6,614 nucleotides of DNA from the NCBI GenBank assembly GCA_034716535.1, contig JAYEJW010000555.1:1-6614 (forward strand), written 5' to 3'. The DNA comes from JAYEJW01 sp034716535. GTDB taxonomy: Bacteria; Pseudomonadota; Gammaproteobacteria; Chromatiales; Chromatiaceae. Below the pieces are notes generated by a model. That model saw only the letters and a program-made list of their open reading frames with translations. It had not been told where the DNA came from and did no database searches. The stretch's first letter is position 1. Each line of letters begins with the position of its first letter. The translations under genes and the position numbers were made by a program. Positions 1-6,592 of this stretch are shown one piece after another.

Positions 1-41
1 GGAATCTTTTAGATGTACCAGTAAGTCTTCTAAAAGATTCC
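1..41. repeat. Perfect 13-bp inverted repeat, 15-base loop
   Basis: The arms at 1-13 (GGAATCTTTTAGA) and 29-41 (TCTAAAAGATTCC) are exact reverse complements, separated by 15 bases. The repeat lies within the bS18-like frame and is followed by A-rich rather than T-rich sequence, so it does not look like an intrinsic terminator. A foldback this perfect at the extreme edge of a sequence is typical of an inverted chimera made during multiple displacement amplification, in which case bases 1-13 would be a false copy of 29-41. A natural palindrome cannot be excluded. Confidence 0.75.
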
Positions 42-91
42 AAGAGCAAGTTGAAAATGCTATTAAAAGAGCAAGACATATGGCACTAGTA
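2..91 (+). pseudogene. rpsR: Fragment resembling the C-terminus of ribosomal protein bS18, out of context
   Basis: Read from position 2, this AT-rich stretch encodes about 30 residues ending in AIKRARHMALV, which matches the conserved end of bacterial bS18 (family pattern AIKRAR followed by two or three hydrophobic residues, then LPF/LPY or VPF). The preceding residues, KRFQEQVEN, align with the usual KYQRQL-type helix. bS18 is a small-subunit ribosomal protein with no link to CRISPR. The usual proline and stop codon are absent: after the valine the frame runs into GC-rich DNA and reads QHRRGQ and onwards, which is not bS18. Base composition (about a third G/C) is unlike everything downstream. 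I infer a piece of DNA from a low-GC organism joined to the cas operon, most likely during amplification or assembly. The assignment rests on a short motif, so a chance match is possible. Confidence 0.6.
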
Positions 92-1604
92 CAACACCGG
101 CGCGGACAGCGGACACCCCAGCCCCCTGGCGGCGGCCCTCGCTCTGATACCGGAAACCAAGACGGCCTTCGTCACGGTCCTGGACCGCGATGACCGTTGG
201 CCCGGTCAGGTACCCGAGTACCAGGACTATCTCGCCCGTACCCTGGCCGCAATCAAGTACACCACCGGCACAGCACCGGCGCAGGCGCATGGCCATTGCC
301 CCCTCTGTGGCCACGGCCCGATCACCGTCTACCCCAACGCGCTCAAGGGTGCCGGAATCAACTTCGCGAACATGGACCGCGAAGGCGCCTTCCCCGGCCT
401 GGACAGCTCCCGTGCCTGGCAAGGCTATGCCCTGTGCCTGGATTGCGCCGATCTACTCTATGTCTTCAAGTTCCACGTCATGGAACAGTTTCAGGGACGC
501 ATTGCCGGCAGAAAGGCCCTGGTGCTCCCCGCCCTGCTCGGCAACCCGTCGGGCCGTCATCGGTTCATGAAGGACTGGCATGACTACATTCAGGGACTCA
601 CTGGCGCCAAGGTCGAGGACATCGAAGCGGACCTGATGGAGTTCTTCGCCGGGCGCGACGATGCCCACCTGGTGCTGCACATCCTCTGGGCCGACTTCGG
701 CCAGGTCATCGACAACTGCCGGGGTCTCGTCACCGACATCCTTCCCTCCCGCCTGCAACAGCTCGACCGCTGCAACCACGCGGCCAATGCCTGGCGGCAC
801 CCGCTGGCGCCCAAGGTCCGGATCGACGAGGCCGAGTTCGACCTCGGCATGAATTTCCTCTTTCCGTTGTTCAAGCGGCCGGGCGGCAAACCAGCGAAGG
901 CAGCCAATGCCAGTCCACGACTGTTCGCGATCAAGCGCCATCTGACGGAGCACCTGTATCAGGGCTCGCCCCTACCCGACCCCGGACCTCTTCAAGAGGT
1001 ACTGCTCGATACCGCCCGCTGGTACCTCGGACAGGCCGCCGACGACGGGAAGCCTTGGGGGCTCATCGGCGAGGGTCTGGGGAAAAAGGGCATCCCGTAC
1101 TGGACCCTGGCCGGTTGGGTACGCCACCTGGCCCGCCTCTATCACTATCTGGACATCACAGGAGTCCTGCCCATGAGCCCTGAACCCGGCGTCTTTCAAC
1201 CTCGCATGGAGGCCCTGAAGCCCTACTTCACACCCGGCTCGGGTATCGACCGACCGGAAAAGGCCTTCGCTTTCCTGCTGGGCGCCCTCTACGGCAAGCT
1301 ACTGCAGGTCCAGGGCGCACGCGGCGTCAATGTCTCCGCCAACGCCCTCACCTGGCTCAGGCGCCTCAATCTCAGCGGACGCGACCTCCCCGAGCTCTAT
1401 GTCAAGGTCCGCGAGAAGCTGCTCAGCTACGGCACCGAGTCGAGCCACGCGGTGCGCGAGCTGCTCCACGAGCTGGGGCGCCTCGGGACCGAGCTCGGCG
1501 ACCGGATCGACCTGGACAACACTGCCACCTGCTACTTCCTGCTGCTGGGCCAATCCATCACCTCGGACCTGTTGCCCAGCCGCTCGGATTCCAATGGAGA
1601 CTGA
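90..1604 (+). CDS. cas8b: Type I-B Cascade large subunit Cas8b (TM1802/Csh1-like), 5' end missing
   Basis: The open frame runs from the codon at 90 (a TAG lies just upstream at 87-89, on the foreign side of the junction) to a TGA at 1602-1604, giving 504 visible residues. The ATG at 372 is only an internal methionine: the residues before it contain half of a zinc-binding module, so starting there would cut a domain. Visible residues 70-73 (CPLC) and 116-119 (CLDC) form a paired CxxC zinc ribbon typical of Cas8b large subunits. The C-terminal third is rich in predicted helix, as expected of the small-subunit-like domain. In the family this protein binds the crRNA 5' region with Cas5, recognises the PAM and helps recruit Cas3. 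Position directly ahead of cas7 and cas5 supports the call. The N-terminus, perhaps about a hundred residues, is lost at the junction near 90. Type I-B is well supported by context; the exact Cas8 subfamily is less certain. Confidence 0.85.
   Translation, partial: YNTGADSGHPSPLAAALALIPETKTAFVTVLDRDDRWPGQVPEYQDYLARTLAAIKYTTGTAPAQAHGHCPLCGHGPITVYPNALKGAGINFANMDREGAFPGLDSSRAWQGYALCLDCADLLYVFKFHVMEQFQGRIAGRKALVLPALLGNPSGRHRFMKDWHDYIQGLTGAKVEDIEADLMEFFAGRDDAHLVLHILWADFGQVIDNCRGLVTDILPSRLQQLDRCNHAANAWRHPLAPKVRIDEAEFDLGMNFLFPLFKRPGGKPAKAANASPRLFAIKRHLTEHLYQGSPLPDPGPLQEVLLDTARWYLGQAADDGKPWGLIGEGLGKKGIPYWTLAGWVRHLARLYHYLDITGVLPMSPEPGVFQPRMEALKPYFTPGSGIDRPEKAFAFLLGALYGKLLQVQGARGVNVSANALTWLRRLNLSGRDLPELYVKVREKLLSYGTESSHAVRELLHELGRLGTELGDRIDLDNTATCYFLLLGQSITSDLLPSRSDSNGD
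1160..1164 (+). promoter_or_regulatory. Internal Shine-Dalgarno AGGAG inside cas8b
   Basis: AGGAG sits eight bases before an in-frame ATG at 1173. It is at least as good as the ribosome-binding sites in front of cas7, cas3 and cas1 in this window, although it lies well inside the cas8b coding region. This is what decides the candidate internal start of the small subunit. Confidence 0.6.
1173..1604 (+). CDS. cas11b: Candidate internally translated Cascade small subunit Cas11b, within cas8b
   Basis: An ATG at 1173 is in frame with cas8b and would give a 143-residue protein sharing the cas8b stop codon. It begins MSPEPGVFQP and is made mainly of amphipathic helical segments, for example around RELLHELGRLGTEL near its end. 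Size, helical character and position match the small subunits that I-B, I-C and I-D systems are known to make by internal initiation in the large-subunit gene. No separate small-subunit gene exists between cas8b and cas3, so the complex would otherwise lack one. The AGGAG at 1160-1164 is well spaced. The next in-frame ATG, at 1207, has no comparable site. Separate translation is inferred; an SD-like sequence in coding DNA may arise by chance. Confidence 0.55.
   Translation: MSPEPGVFQPRMEALKPYFTPGSGIDRPEKAFAFLLGALYGKLLQVQGARGVNVSANALTWLRRLNLSGRDLPELYVKVREKLLSYGTESSHAVRELLHELGRLGTELGDRIDLDNTATCYFLLLGQSITSDLLPSRSDSNGD
1596..1599 (+). promoter_or_regulatory. Ribosome-binding site GGAG deciding the cas7 start
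   Basis: GGAG lies nine bases before the ATG at 1609. An alternative in-frame ATG at 1594 overlaps this site and has no clear Shine-Dalgarno of its own, so 1609 is preferred. The site is inside the last codons of cas8b, which suggests translational coupling. Confidence 0.6.
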
Positions 1605-1608
1605 ACCG

Positions 1609-2571
1609 ATGAACGACACCACGACCCTCAGTAGCCGCCGTGAGGTCCTGTTTCTCTACGATATCCGCATGGGCAACCCGAACGGCGACCCGGACGAAAA
1701 CCGTCCCCGCAGCCTGCCGGATGGGCGCTTCTATGTGACCGACGTCCGCCTGAAGCGCTTTGTCCGCGACTACGTCGCCAGCCAGGGGCACGAGATCCTG
1801 GTCGGCAACATCGAAGGACATACCACCAACCTCACCGGACGGGTGGCCCATCACCTCGAACAGCACGACAAGAAAGAGGCCGACGGCGCAGAACTGGTGG
1901 ATATTCTGCTTGATGCCTTCATCGACGCACGCTGGTTCGGGTCTTCGCTCGCCTTCAAGAAGGAGGGCGGCAAGAGCCGGGACTGGAAGCCGGAACCCAA
2001 GACCCTCACCGGGGCCATGCAGTTCAACATGGGCGAGTGTCTGCACCAGGCCGAAGAGATCCAGATCCAGGGGACCTCGGTATTCGGCAGCGACGAGGAG
2101 AAGAGCCAGGGCACCTTCACCGGCTACGCCGCGCTGCGTTACGGCATGTTCGCCTTCAACGGCGTGGCCAATCAGCACTCGGCCAAGGTGTCGCGCATGA
2201 CCGATCAGGATTACGAAGCGCTGCTGATCGCTCTGTGGAATGGCGTGCGCTCCGCGGGCAATACCCGCACCAAGGTGGGACAGGTGCCGCGGATGCTGAT
2301 CTCGGTCGAATACAAGCCGGAAGAGGAGTTCCAGTTCGGCAATCTGATCGACTACATCCAGACCCATCCGGCAGCGGACAAGCCGGAAGAGGAGTGGGCC
2401 TCGCCGCGCGATTACCAGCTCGACCTGTCTCTGCTCAAACAACGCCTCGACGGTCAACGGACCCGGATCGCCCGCATCCGCTTCGAGGCGTCCCCTGATA
2501 TCGCCTATGTTGGCGATGGCGATCCCGGCGAGGATTGGGAACCGTTGCACATCGACACGCCCGGGTCCTGA
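1609..2571 (+). CDS. cas7: Type I-B Cascade backbone subunit Cas7 (Csh2 family)
   Basis: This 320-residue protein is the RNA-binding backbone subunit, several copies of which wrap the crRNA spacer and hold target DNA. Family hallmarks are clear: a first RRM-type strand REVLFLYDIR (residues 11-20) followed by NPNGDP (23-28), then TDVRLKRFVRDY (44-55), which is the signature opening of Csh2/Cas7 proteins. Further conserved blocks are DARWFG (106-111) and TGAMQFNMG (134-142). The length is normal for the family and the protein appears intact. The open frame extends far upstream of 1609 across the end of cas8b, but those codons are out-of-frame shadow of cas8b and the GGAG at 1596-1599 supports the ATG at 1609. 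The gene starts four bases after the cas8b stop and ends two bases before cas5. Confidence 0.95.
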   Translation: MNDTTTLSSRREVLFLYDIRMGNPNGDPDENRPRSLPDGRFYVTDVRLKRFVRDYVASQGHEILVGNIEGHTTNLTGRVAHHLEQHDKKEADGAELVDILLDAFIDARWFGSSLAFKKEGGKSRDWKPEPKTLTGAMQFNMGECLHQAEEIQIQGTSVFGSDEEKSQGTFTGYAALRYGMFAFNGVANQHSAKVSRMTDQDYEALLIALWNGVRSAGNTRTKVGQVPRMLISVEYKPEEEFQFGNLIDYIQTHPAADKPEEEWASPRDYQLDLSLLKQRLDGQRTRIARIRFEASPDIAYVGDGDPGEDWEPLHIDTPGS

Positions 2572-2573
2572 GC

Positions 2574-3287
2574 ATGGAGACGCTCAGCTTTCGCTGGCGA
2601 GGACGCTTCGGACACTTCCTACGTGCGGAGGCCAATGTCAATGCCTTCACCTATCCGATACCACCGCGCACCGCGATACAGGGGCTGATCGCCGCTATCC
2701 TGGGCCTAGAAAAGGATTCCCTCGGCGAGGCACTGGCGGGCGTCCGCATCGCATTGAGCGGCGTTCCGCCGCAACGCTTCTGGCATCGGGTCAAACTACG
2801 CAAGGATCCTCCCGCTGCGCTGCCATTCAAGGTCAAGGCGAAACAAAAGGGCTCCCGGAAACCGGAGAAGGCGACCCTGGTCCTGCAAGAGTGGCTCTAC
2901 CGCCCCGACTTCACCGTCACCTGCGCCCTGCCGGACCAATCCGAGCGATTCACCGAGTTGTGCGACCGGGTGCGGGAGCGGCGCTGGCACTTCGGTCCCT
3001 GCCTGGGACTGTCGGAACTGTTGGCCGATGTCGAGTGGCTGAGCGAGGAACAAGCTGAGCCCTTGCGCGAAGGCGACTATCGGGTCCAGGGCCCCTGCCG
3101 TGCAGATCAGGTCGAGCTGCGGGCGGAGGATGGGCTCGGCATTCACCTGTTACGCCTGCCCCATAGCGTCGACGCGCAACGGACCTTTCGGCACCGGGGT
3201 TATTACCTCGAACACCAGGGACGCCCGATCCCGGTTCATACCAGGCACGCCTGGCGCGTCGGCGGGCGGGAGCTTTGTTTCTGGTGA
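2574..3287 (+). CDS. cas5b: Type I-B Cascade subunit Cas5 (Cas5h/Cas5b)
   Basis: The 237-residue product has the Cas5 pattern: an opening RRM strand (METLSFRWRG), then FTYPIPPRTAIQGLIAAILG (residues 25-44), the conserved Pro-rich turn and helix of the family, and a second hallmark PCLGLSELLADVEWL (142-156). It ends GGRELCFW. Cas5 caps the 5' handle of the crRNA and contacts Cas8b. Because a Cas6 is encoded downstream, Cas5 need not process RNA here (Cas5 is the processing enzyme only in I-C). An in-frame ATG at 2535 lies inside cas7 and would add residues with no family similarity, so the ATG at 2574 is chosen. Only two bases separate it from the cas7 stop and no strong Shine-Dalgarno is visible, so coupling to cas7 translation is likely. 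Confidence 0.93.
   Translation: METLSFRWRGRFGHFLRAEANVNAFTYPIPPRTAIQGLIAAILGLEKDSLGEALAGVRIALSGVPPQRFWHRVKLRKDPPAALPFKVKAKQKGSRKPEKATLVLQEWLYRPDFTVTCALPDQSERFTELCDRVRERRWHFGPCLGLSELLADVEWLSEEQAEPLREGDYRVQGPCRADQVELRAEDGLGIHLLRLPHSVDAQRTFRHRGYYLEHQGRPIPVHTRHAWRVGGRELCFW
3268..3272 (+). promoter_or_regulatory. Ribosome-binding site GGGAG for cas3
   Basis: GGGAG at the end of cas5 lies 11 bases before the GTG at 3284 and only two bases before the alternative TTG at 3275. The spacing favours GTG, which shares bases with the cas5 stop in a GTGA overlap. Confidence 0.5.
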
Positions 3288-5638
3288 GGGCAACTCCGTC
3301 GCTTTGGTCTCACTATCGTCCCAACCTGCGGCTGAGCCAGCACCTGGCGCAGGTCCGGGCCGCGGCCCGCTTCCTCTGGCAAGGTCACAGCGAGACCACG
3401 CGGAATCAACGCGAAAACAGCCTCGAGGTGCTCGACGCCATCGTCGACTGTCACGACCTCGGCAAGGGCAGTCCCGGCTTCCAACAGTACATCAGGGACC
3501 CGGACAACTACCGCGGCGACCCCGACGCCAAGGCCCACACCGCACTCTCCGCGGCCCTGGCAATCCTCTGGGCAGACTCCCAAGGATGGCGACCGCTGGA
3601 CACCCTGGTTCTGGCCCAGGCAGTCGCCGGCCATCACGGCCAGTTCGCCCCCTTGGACAAGCTACGCGAGCGTCTGCGTCCGAGTGGCGACGGCATCCTC
3701 GACACACAGTGGCAAGGACTCGACGTCAAACGCCTGGAGACGGCGACCGGACTGGACCTCGGCACCATCGATGCCCGCTTCCGCGATGGCGGGCGCCAGC
3801 TGTTTCGACGATTGGAGGTGGACGAGCTACTCGCGGCCCTCCCCCTGGAGCAGGCCATCGGGCTGCGCCTATGGGCCCAGCTCCTGTTCTCCATTCTGCT
3901 GGAGGCCGACAAGGCCCTGCTGGCCCTGCGGGAAGAGCGGGCAAAGACCTATCTGAGCTGGGAGCCATCGACCCTCGTCCCGGATCTGGTCCCCCAACGT
4001 ATCGCCCAGCTACCCGACAGCCCGATCAATCCCCTGCGCGAGACCATCGCCAGACGCATCCGCGAGCGCATGTCCGAGGGCTCGCACGTGCATACGCTCA
4101 CCCTGCCCACCGGTGTCGGCAAGACCCTGCTGGCGGCCCATTGGGCACTCACCGTCAGGCAACGGAGCCAGCGAGAGCAAGGCGTTCCTCCCCCCATCTT
4201 CGTAGTCCTGCCCTTCCTGTCGATCATCGACCAGATGGACAGCGAATACCGGACCCTGCTGGGGCTTCAGGAGGACAGCACCACCCAGAGCAATGTCCTG
4301 ATGAGCAGTCATTCCCTGTCGACGCGGGAATACGAGCTGGAGGGGCGCCGACTGGGGCCGGCCTATACCGCTTTCTACCTCGATACCTGGCGCTCCGAGG
4401 TGGTGATCACCACCTTCGACCAACTGCTGCTTGCGCTGTTTTCCCCGAAAACCAGGCACCAGTTGCGTTTCCATCGTCTGCTCGATGCCCTGATCATCCT
4501 CGACGAGGTACAGACTCTACCGGCCCACCTGTGGGATCTGGTCGACCATGGCCTGCGCGGACTCACTCGCGAAGGCAACGCCCACATCCTGATGATGTCC
4601 GCGACCCAGCCCGCGCTGCTCACCCGGGCCCGCGAGCTGGCCGGTAGCGATGAGGAGGTCGCCGACATCTTTCGCCGCTTCCGCCGCTACCGAATCCGCT
4701 GCCGGCACCGGGAAGACCAGGATCTCGATGCCTTCGGTCAGGCAATACTCAGGCGCGTGGACGACTGGATAGATCAGGGACTGCGCGTACTGATCACACT
4801 GAACACCCGCTCGAGCGCCCGCTCGATCTGGCAGCTGCTCAGCGGCGACGTGGCTCTTACCGGAACACCCCTGTTCCTGATCAGTGCCGATCTGACCCCG
4901 AGGGATCGTCTGGCGAAGATCGGACGCATCAAACAGGGCGAGCCCTGCATCGTCGTCTCCACCCAGACGATCGAAGCGGGGGTCGATATCGACATGGATT
5001 TGACGCTACGCGATTTCGCCCCGCTGGATGCCATCATCCAGATCGCCGGGCGCTGCAACCGCAACAACCGCCTCGGGGAACACGGCGGCAAGGTAGAGCT
5101 CTACAGCCTGGTCAATGAGCGGGGACGGCGCTATTCGGAAATGATCTATGATTCACTGCTGCTCGAGATCACCCGTCAAGGGATCAAGGACGCGGAAGAC
5201 ATCGGTGAAGAACAGGTTCTCGCCCTAAGCCGCGATTATTTCGGCACCATCAAGGAGCGGAAAGACACCGGACAGGTCCATACCCGGACCTACGCCTACT
5301 GGCAAGAGCCGGAACAGAGCGTACACAGCCTGCTGCGTGGCGAACCGCGGGAGCAGCATTGTTTCCTCTGTCCTACGGAAACGGAAATGGAGCCCCTGCG
5401 TCATACCCTACAACAGGCCCTCGGCGAGCCGGACCGTTGGCAGCGACGGGAGGCCCTGCGCCGCCTCGCGCCCACCCTGCAACAGCAGACCGTTTGCGTC
5501 TATGCCCGCCCGGAGCTCCATCCCGAGGATTATGCCGACGAGCTTGGTCCATTTTGGTTGCTCCATTCCCAATGGTACGACAGGGATGCCGGCATCGACC
5601 TGAACGATGACAGCGAGGAAGGGCCATGCATCCTCTGA
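3284..5638 (+). CDS. cas3: CRISPR nuclease-helicase Cas3 (N-terminal HD plus DExH helicase)
   Basis: The 784-residue protein is the effector that Cascade recruits to unwind and degrade target DNA. The HD nuclease comes first: H20, the H57-D58 pair in CHDLGKG with K61, H85 and GHHG at 116-119, all the metal-binding positions expected. The superfamily 2 helicase follows: Walker A PTGVGKT (275-281), motif II DEVQ (407-410), motif III SAT (439-441), motif V STQTIEAGVDID (559-570) and motif VI QIAGRCNR (586-593). All are intact, so it should be active. A TTG at 3275 would add three residues, but the GTG at 3284 has better Shine-Dalgarno spacing and forms a four-base overlap with the cas5 stop. DEVQ in place of DEAH is common in I-B type Cas3. 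The end overlaps cas6 by 13 bases. Confidence 0.96.
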   Translation: MRATPSLWSHYRPNLRLSQHLAQVRAAARFLWQGHSETTRNQRENSLEVLDAIVDCHDLGKGSPGFQQYIRDPDNYRGDPDAKAHTALSAALAILWADSQGWRPLDTLVLAQAVAGHHGQFAPLDKLRERLRPSGDGILDTQWQGLDVKRLETATGLDLGTIDARFRDGGRQLFRRLEVDELLAALPLEQAIGLRLWAQLLFSILLEADKALLALREERAKTYLSWEPSTLVPDLVPQRIAQLPDSPINPLRETIARRIRERMSEGSHVHTLTLPTGVGKTLLAAHWALTVRQRSQREQGVPPPIFVVLPFLSIIDQMDSEYRTLLGLQEDSTTQSNVLMSSHSLSTREYELEGRRLGPAYTAFYLDTWRSEVVITTFDQLLLALFSPKTRHQLRFHRLLDALIILDEVQTLPAHLWDLVDHGLRGLTREGNAHILMMSATQPALLTRARELAGSDEEVADIFRRFRRYRIRCRHREDQDLDAFGQAILRRVDDWIDQGLRVLITLNTRSSARSIWQLLSGDVALTGTPLFLISADLTPRDRLAKIGRIKQGEPCIVVSTQTIEAGVDIDMDLTLRDFAPLDAIIQIAGRCNRNNRLGEHGGKVELYSLVNERGRRYSEMIYDSLLLEITRQGIKDAEDIGEEQVLALSRDYFGTIKERKDTGQVHTRTYAYWQEPEQSVHSLLRGEPREQHCFLCPTETEMEPLRHTLQQALGEPDRWQRREALRRLAPTLQQQTVCVYARPELHPEDYADELGPFWLLHSQWYDRDAGIDLNDDSEEGPCIL
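5615..5619 (+). promoter_or_regulatory. Ribosome-binding site GAGGA for cas6
   Basis: GAGGA, in the run GAGGAAGGG inside the end of cas3, lies six bases before the ATG at 5626. It is the strongest Shine-Dalgarno in the window and supports cas6 starting 13 bases before the cas3 stop. Confidence 0.65.
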
Positions 5639-6318
5639 TCACCTATCCCTATACCGAAATCGCACTCCGATTCAACCGCATTCTCGAAGGTCACTGGCAA
5701 CACCGGGCACGCCAACTACGCGGCGCCCTCGCCCGGTTGTTCAGCGATGACAATCGCTTTCACCAACACGACGACAGCGGCCAGGTACTCTACCGCTATC
5801 CGCCGATCCTGTACCGTTGGAGCCGGGGTCGGGCACTGATCGCCGGATGGGGGGAAGCGGCGCGGCTGCTCCCCAATCTACCCTGGCTCGAACTGGATCT
5901 GGTGTTGGGAGAAGAATCGGTAGCCGTCGATGACGCCCTGATCCGCTGCCACAGCGCCATTATCACCTACAGCCCTCGCCTGCATCCATACCGATTATCG
6001 ACTCCGGTCTTGCTCTTCAATCAAGACAATTACCCCCGTTTCCAGGCAATGAAGACCGCCGACAGGCAGCAGGAACTGGATCGCCTGCTCACTGCCCAAC
6101 TGCTGATCGCCTTGCGCAACCTCGGCGCTGAGATCCCTGGCCATCTGTATGTCACCTTCGTTGATGCCCGTTCGCAGCGCTGCCGGCTCAAGCAGCAACA
6201 ACTGCTCGGATTCAGCGGGCGCTTGGTCTGCAACCTCACCCTGCCATCCGGTTTCGCCTTTGGGCACGCCGTGAGCCACGGCTACGGTTGGATCGTCCCC
6301 GAACAGGAAATACAGTGA
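5626..6318 (+). CDS. cas6: CRISPR pre-crRNA endoribonuclease Cas6 (Cas6b-type)
   Basis: The 230-residue product matches the Cas6b-like family. It has an N-terminal block with LRGALARLF (31-39), FHQH (45-48) and YRYPPILYRW (56-65). The middle contains the family-typical LLFNQDNYPRFQAMK (129-143). The C-terminal domain has GFSGRLVCNLTLP (195-207) and the glycine-rich loop GFAFGHAVSHGYG (209-221). Cas6 cleaves repeat RNA without metal ions to release crRNAs. H46 or H48 could be the catalytic histidine, since the related Cas6b enzymes use a histidine near the N-terminus; this is an inference. The gene starts inside the end of cas3 with a strong GAGGA and its stop overlaps the cas1 start. Its place between cas3 and cas1, not at the front of the operon, is less usual for I-B. 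Confidence 0.9.
   Translation: MHPLITYPYTEIALRFNRILEGHWQHRARQLRGALARLFSDDNRFHQHDDSGQVLYRYPPILYRWSRGRALIAGWGEAARLLPNLPWLELDLVLGEESVAVDDALIRCHSAIITYSPRLHPYRLSTPVLLFNQDNYPRFQAMKTADRQQELDRLLTAQLLIALRNLGAEIPGHLYVTFVDARSQRCRLKQQQLLGFSGRLVCNLTLPSGFAFGHAVSHGYGWIVPEQEIQ
6305..6308 (+). promoter_or_regulatory. Ribosome-binding site AGGA for cas1
   Basis: AGGA near the end of cas6 lies six bases before the GTG at 6315, which overlaps the cas6 TGA as GTGA. This supports GTG as the cas1 start and coupling of the two genes. Confidence 0.55.
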
Positions 6319-6488
6319 ACCTCATCCTCACCAGCTATGGCACCTACCTGCACCGTAGCGGCGAAATGTTCCTCATCAAGGTGCAGGACGAGACGCGCGA
6401 AGTCTCATCGCGCAAGGTCCGCTCGATACAGATCAGCACCGCGGCCAGTCTCTCGACCGATGCCATCCAACTCGCGGTCGAGAAGAAC
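6315..6488 (+). pseudogene. cas1: CRISPR integrase Cas1, N-terminal 58 codons only, then loss of similarity
   Basis: Starting at GTG 6315, the frame reads MNLILTSYGTYLHRSGEMFL and continues through REVSSRKVRSIQIST to LSTDAIQLAVEKN (residues 46-58). This is the N-terminal beta domain of Cas1, where the family normally continues with an IDIVFLD-like strand and then GRVWH-like sequence, to a length of about 320-340. Here the match stops after N58. The frame remains open to the window end but reads SECRRAQDAK and on, and neither other frame restores Cas1, so a simple frameshift is not the cause. Either a foreign segment is inserted or joined at about 6489, or the contig is chimeric. The acidic and histidine active-site residues of the C-terminal domain are absent. 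As shown, no functional Cas1 could be made. Confidence 0.85.
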
Positions 6489-6494
6489 TCGGAG

Positions 6495-6559
6495 TGTCGC
6501 CGTGCTCAGGATGCGAAACGGGACGTCCCAGTCCCCCTTTCGCCTTCCGCTCGGCGACA
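6495..6559. repeat. Nested inverted repeats: 7-bp outer stem enclosing a two-part hairpin
   Basis: TGTCGCC at 6495-6501 is the exact reverse complement of GGCGACA at 6553-6559. Inside them GCGAAA (6513-6518) pairs with TTTCGC (6538-6543), and GGGAC (6520-6524) pairs with GTCCC (6531-6535) across a six-base loop, leaving a small internal loop. GGGACGTCCC at 6520-6529 is also a perfect palindrome, so two alternative foldings compete. No T-run follows, so it is not a standard terminator. Confidence 0.6.
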
Positions 6560-6567
6560 GCCTTTAT

Positions 6568-6592
6568 GCCCCGGTTCGCCCCGCTCCGGGGC
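6568..6592. repeat. 7-bp inverted repeat with 11-base loop
   Basis: GCCCCGG at 6568-6574 is the exact reverse complement of CCGGGGC at 6586-6592. It lies directly after the larger nested structure and adds to the impression of a folded RNA or palindromic element. Such short GC stems can arise by chance in GC-rich DNA. Confidence 0.45.

Noticed and set aside
1..41. Intrinsic terminator
   Set aside because: The stem is AT-rich, the loop is long, no U-run follows, and it lies in a bS18-like coding fragment.
372..374. ATG at 372 as the cas8b start
   Set aside because: The same frame is open back to 90 and encodes the first CxxC of the zinc ribbon at 297-308, so 372 is an internal methionine.
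1330..1608. Long 5' extension of the cas7 frame
   Set aside because: It overlaps the end of cas8b out of frame, its residues are Ser/Pro/Thr/Arg-rich shadow translation, and the GGAG before 1609 marks the real start.
1558..2550. 330-residue minus-strand open frame opposite cas7
   Set aside because: It is the antisense of a confident cas7 gene in GC-rich DNA, where long antisense frames are common, and it shows no recognisable domain.
3100..4647. 515-residue plus-strand frame overlapping cas5 and cas3
   Set aside because: The product is low-complexity Arg/Pro/Gly/Ala sequence in a different frame from the clear Cas5 and Cas3 motifs, so it is a GC shadow.
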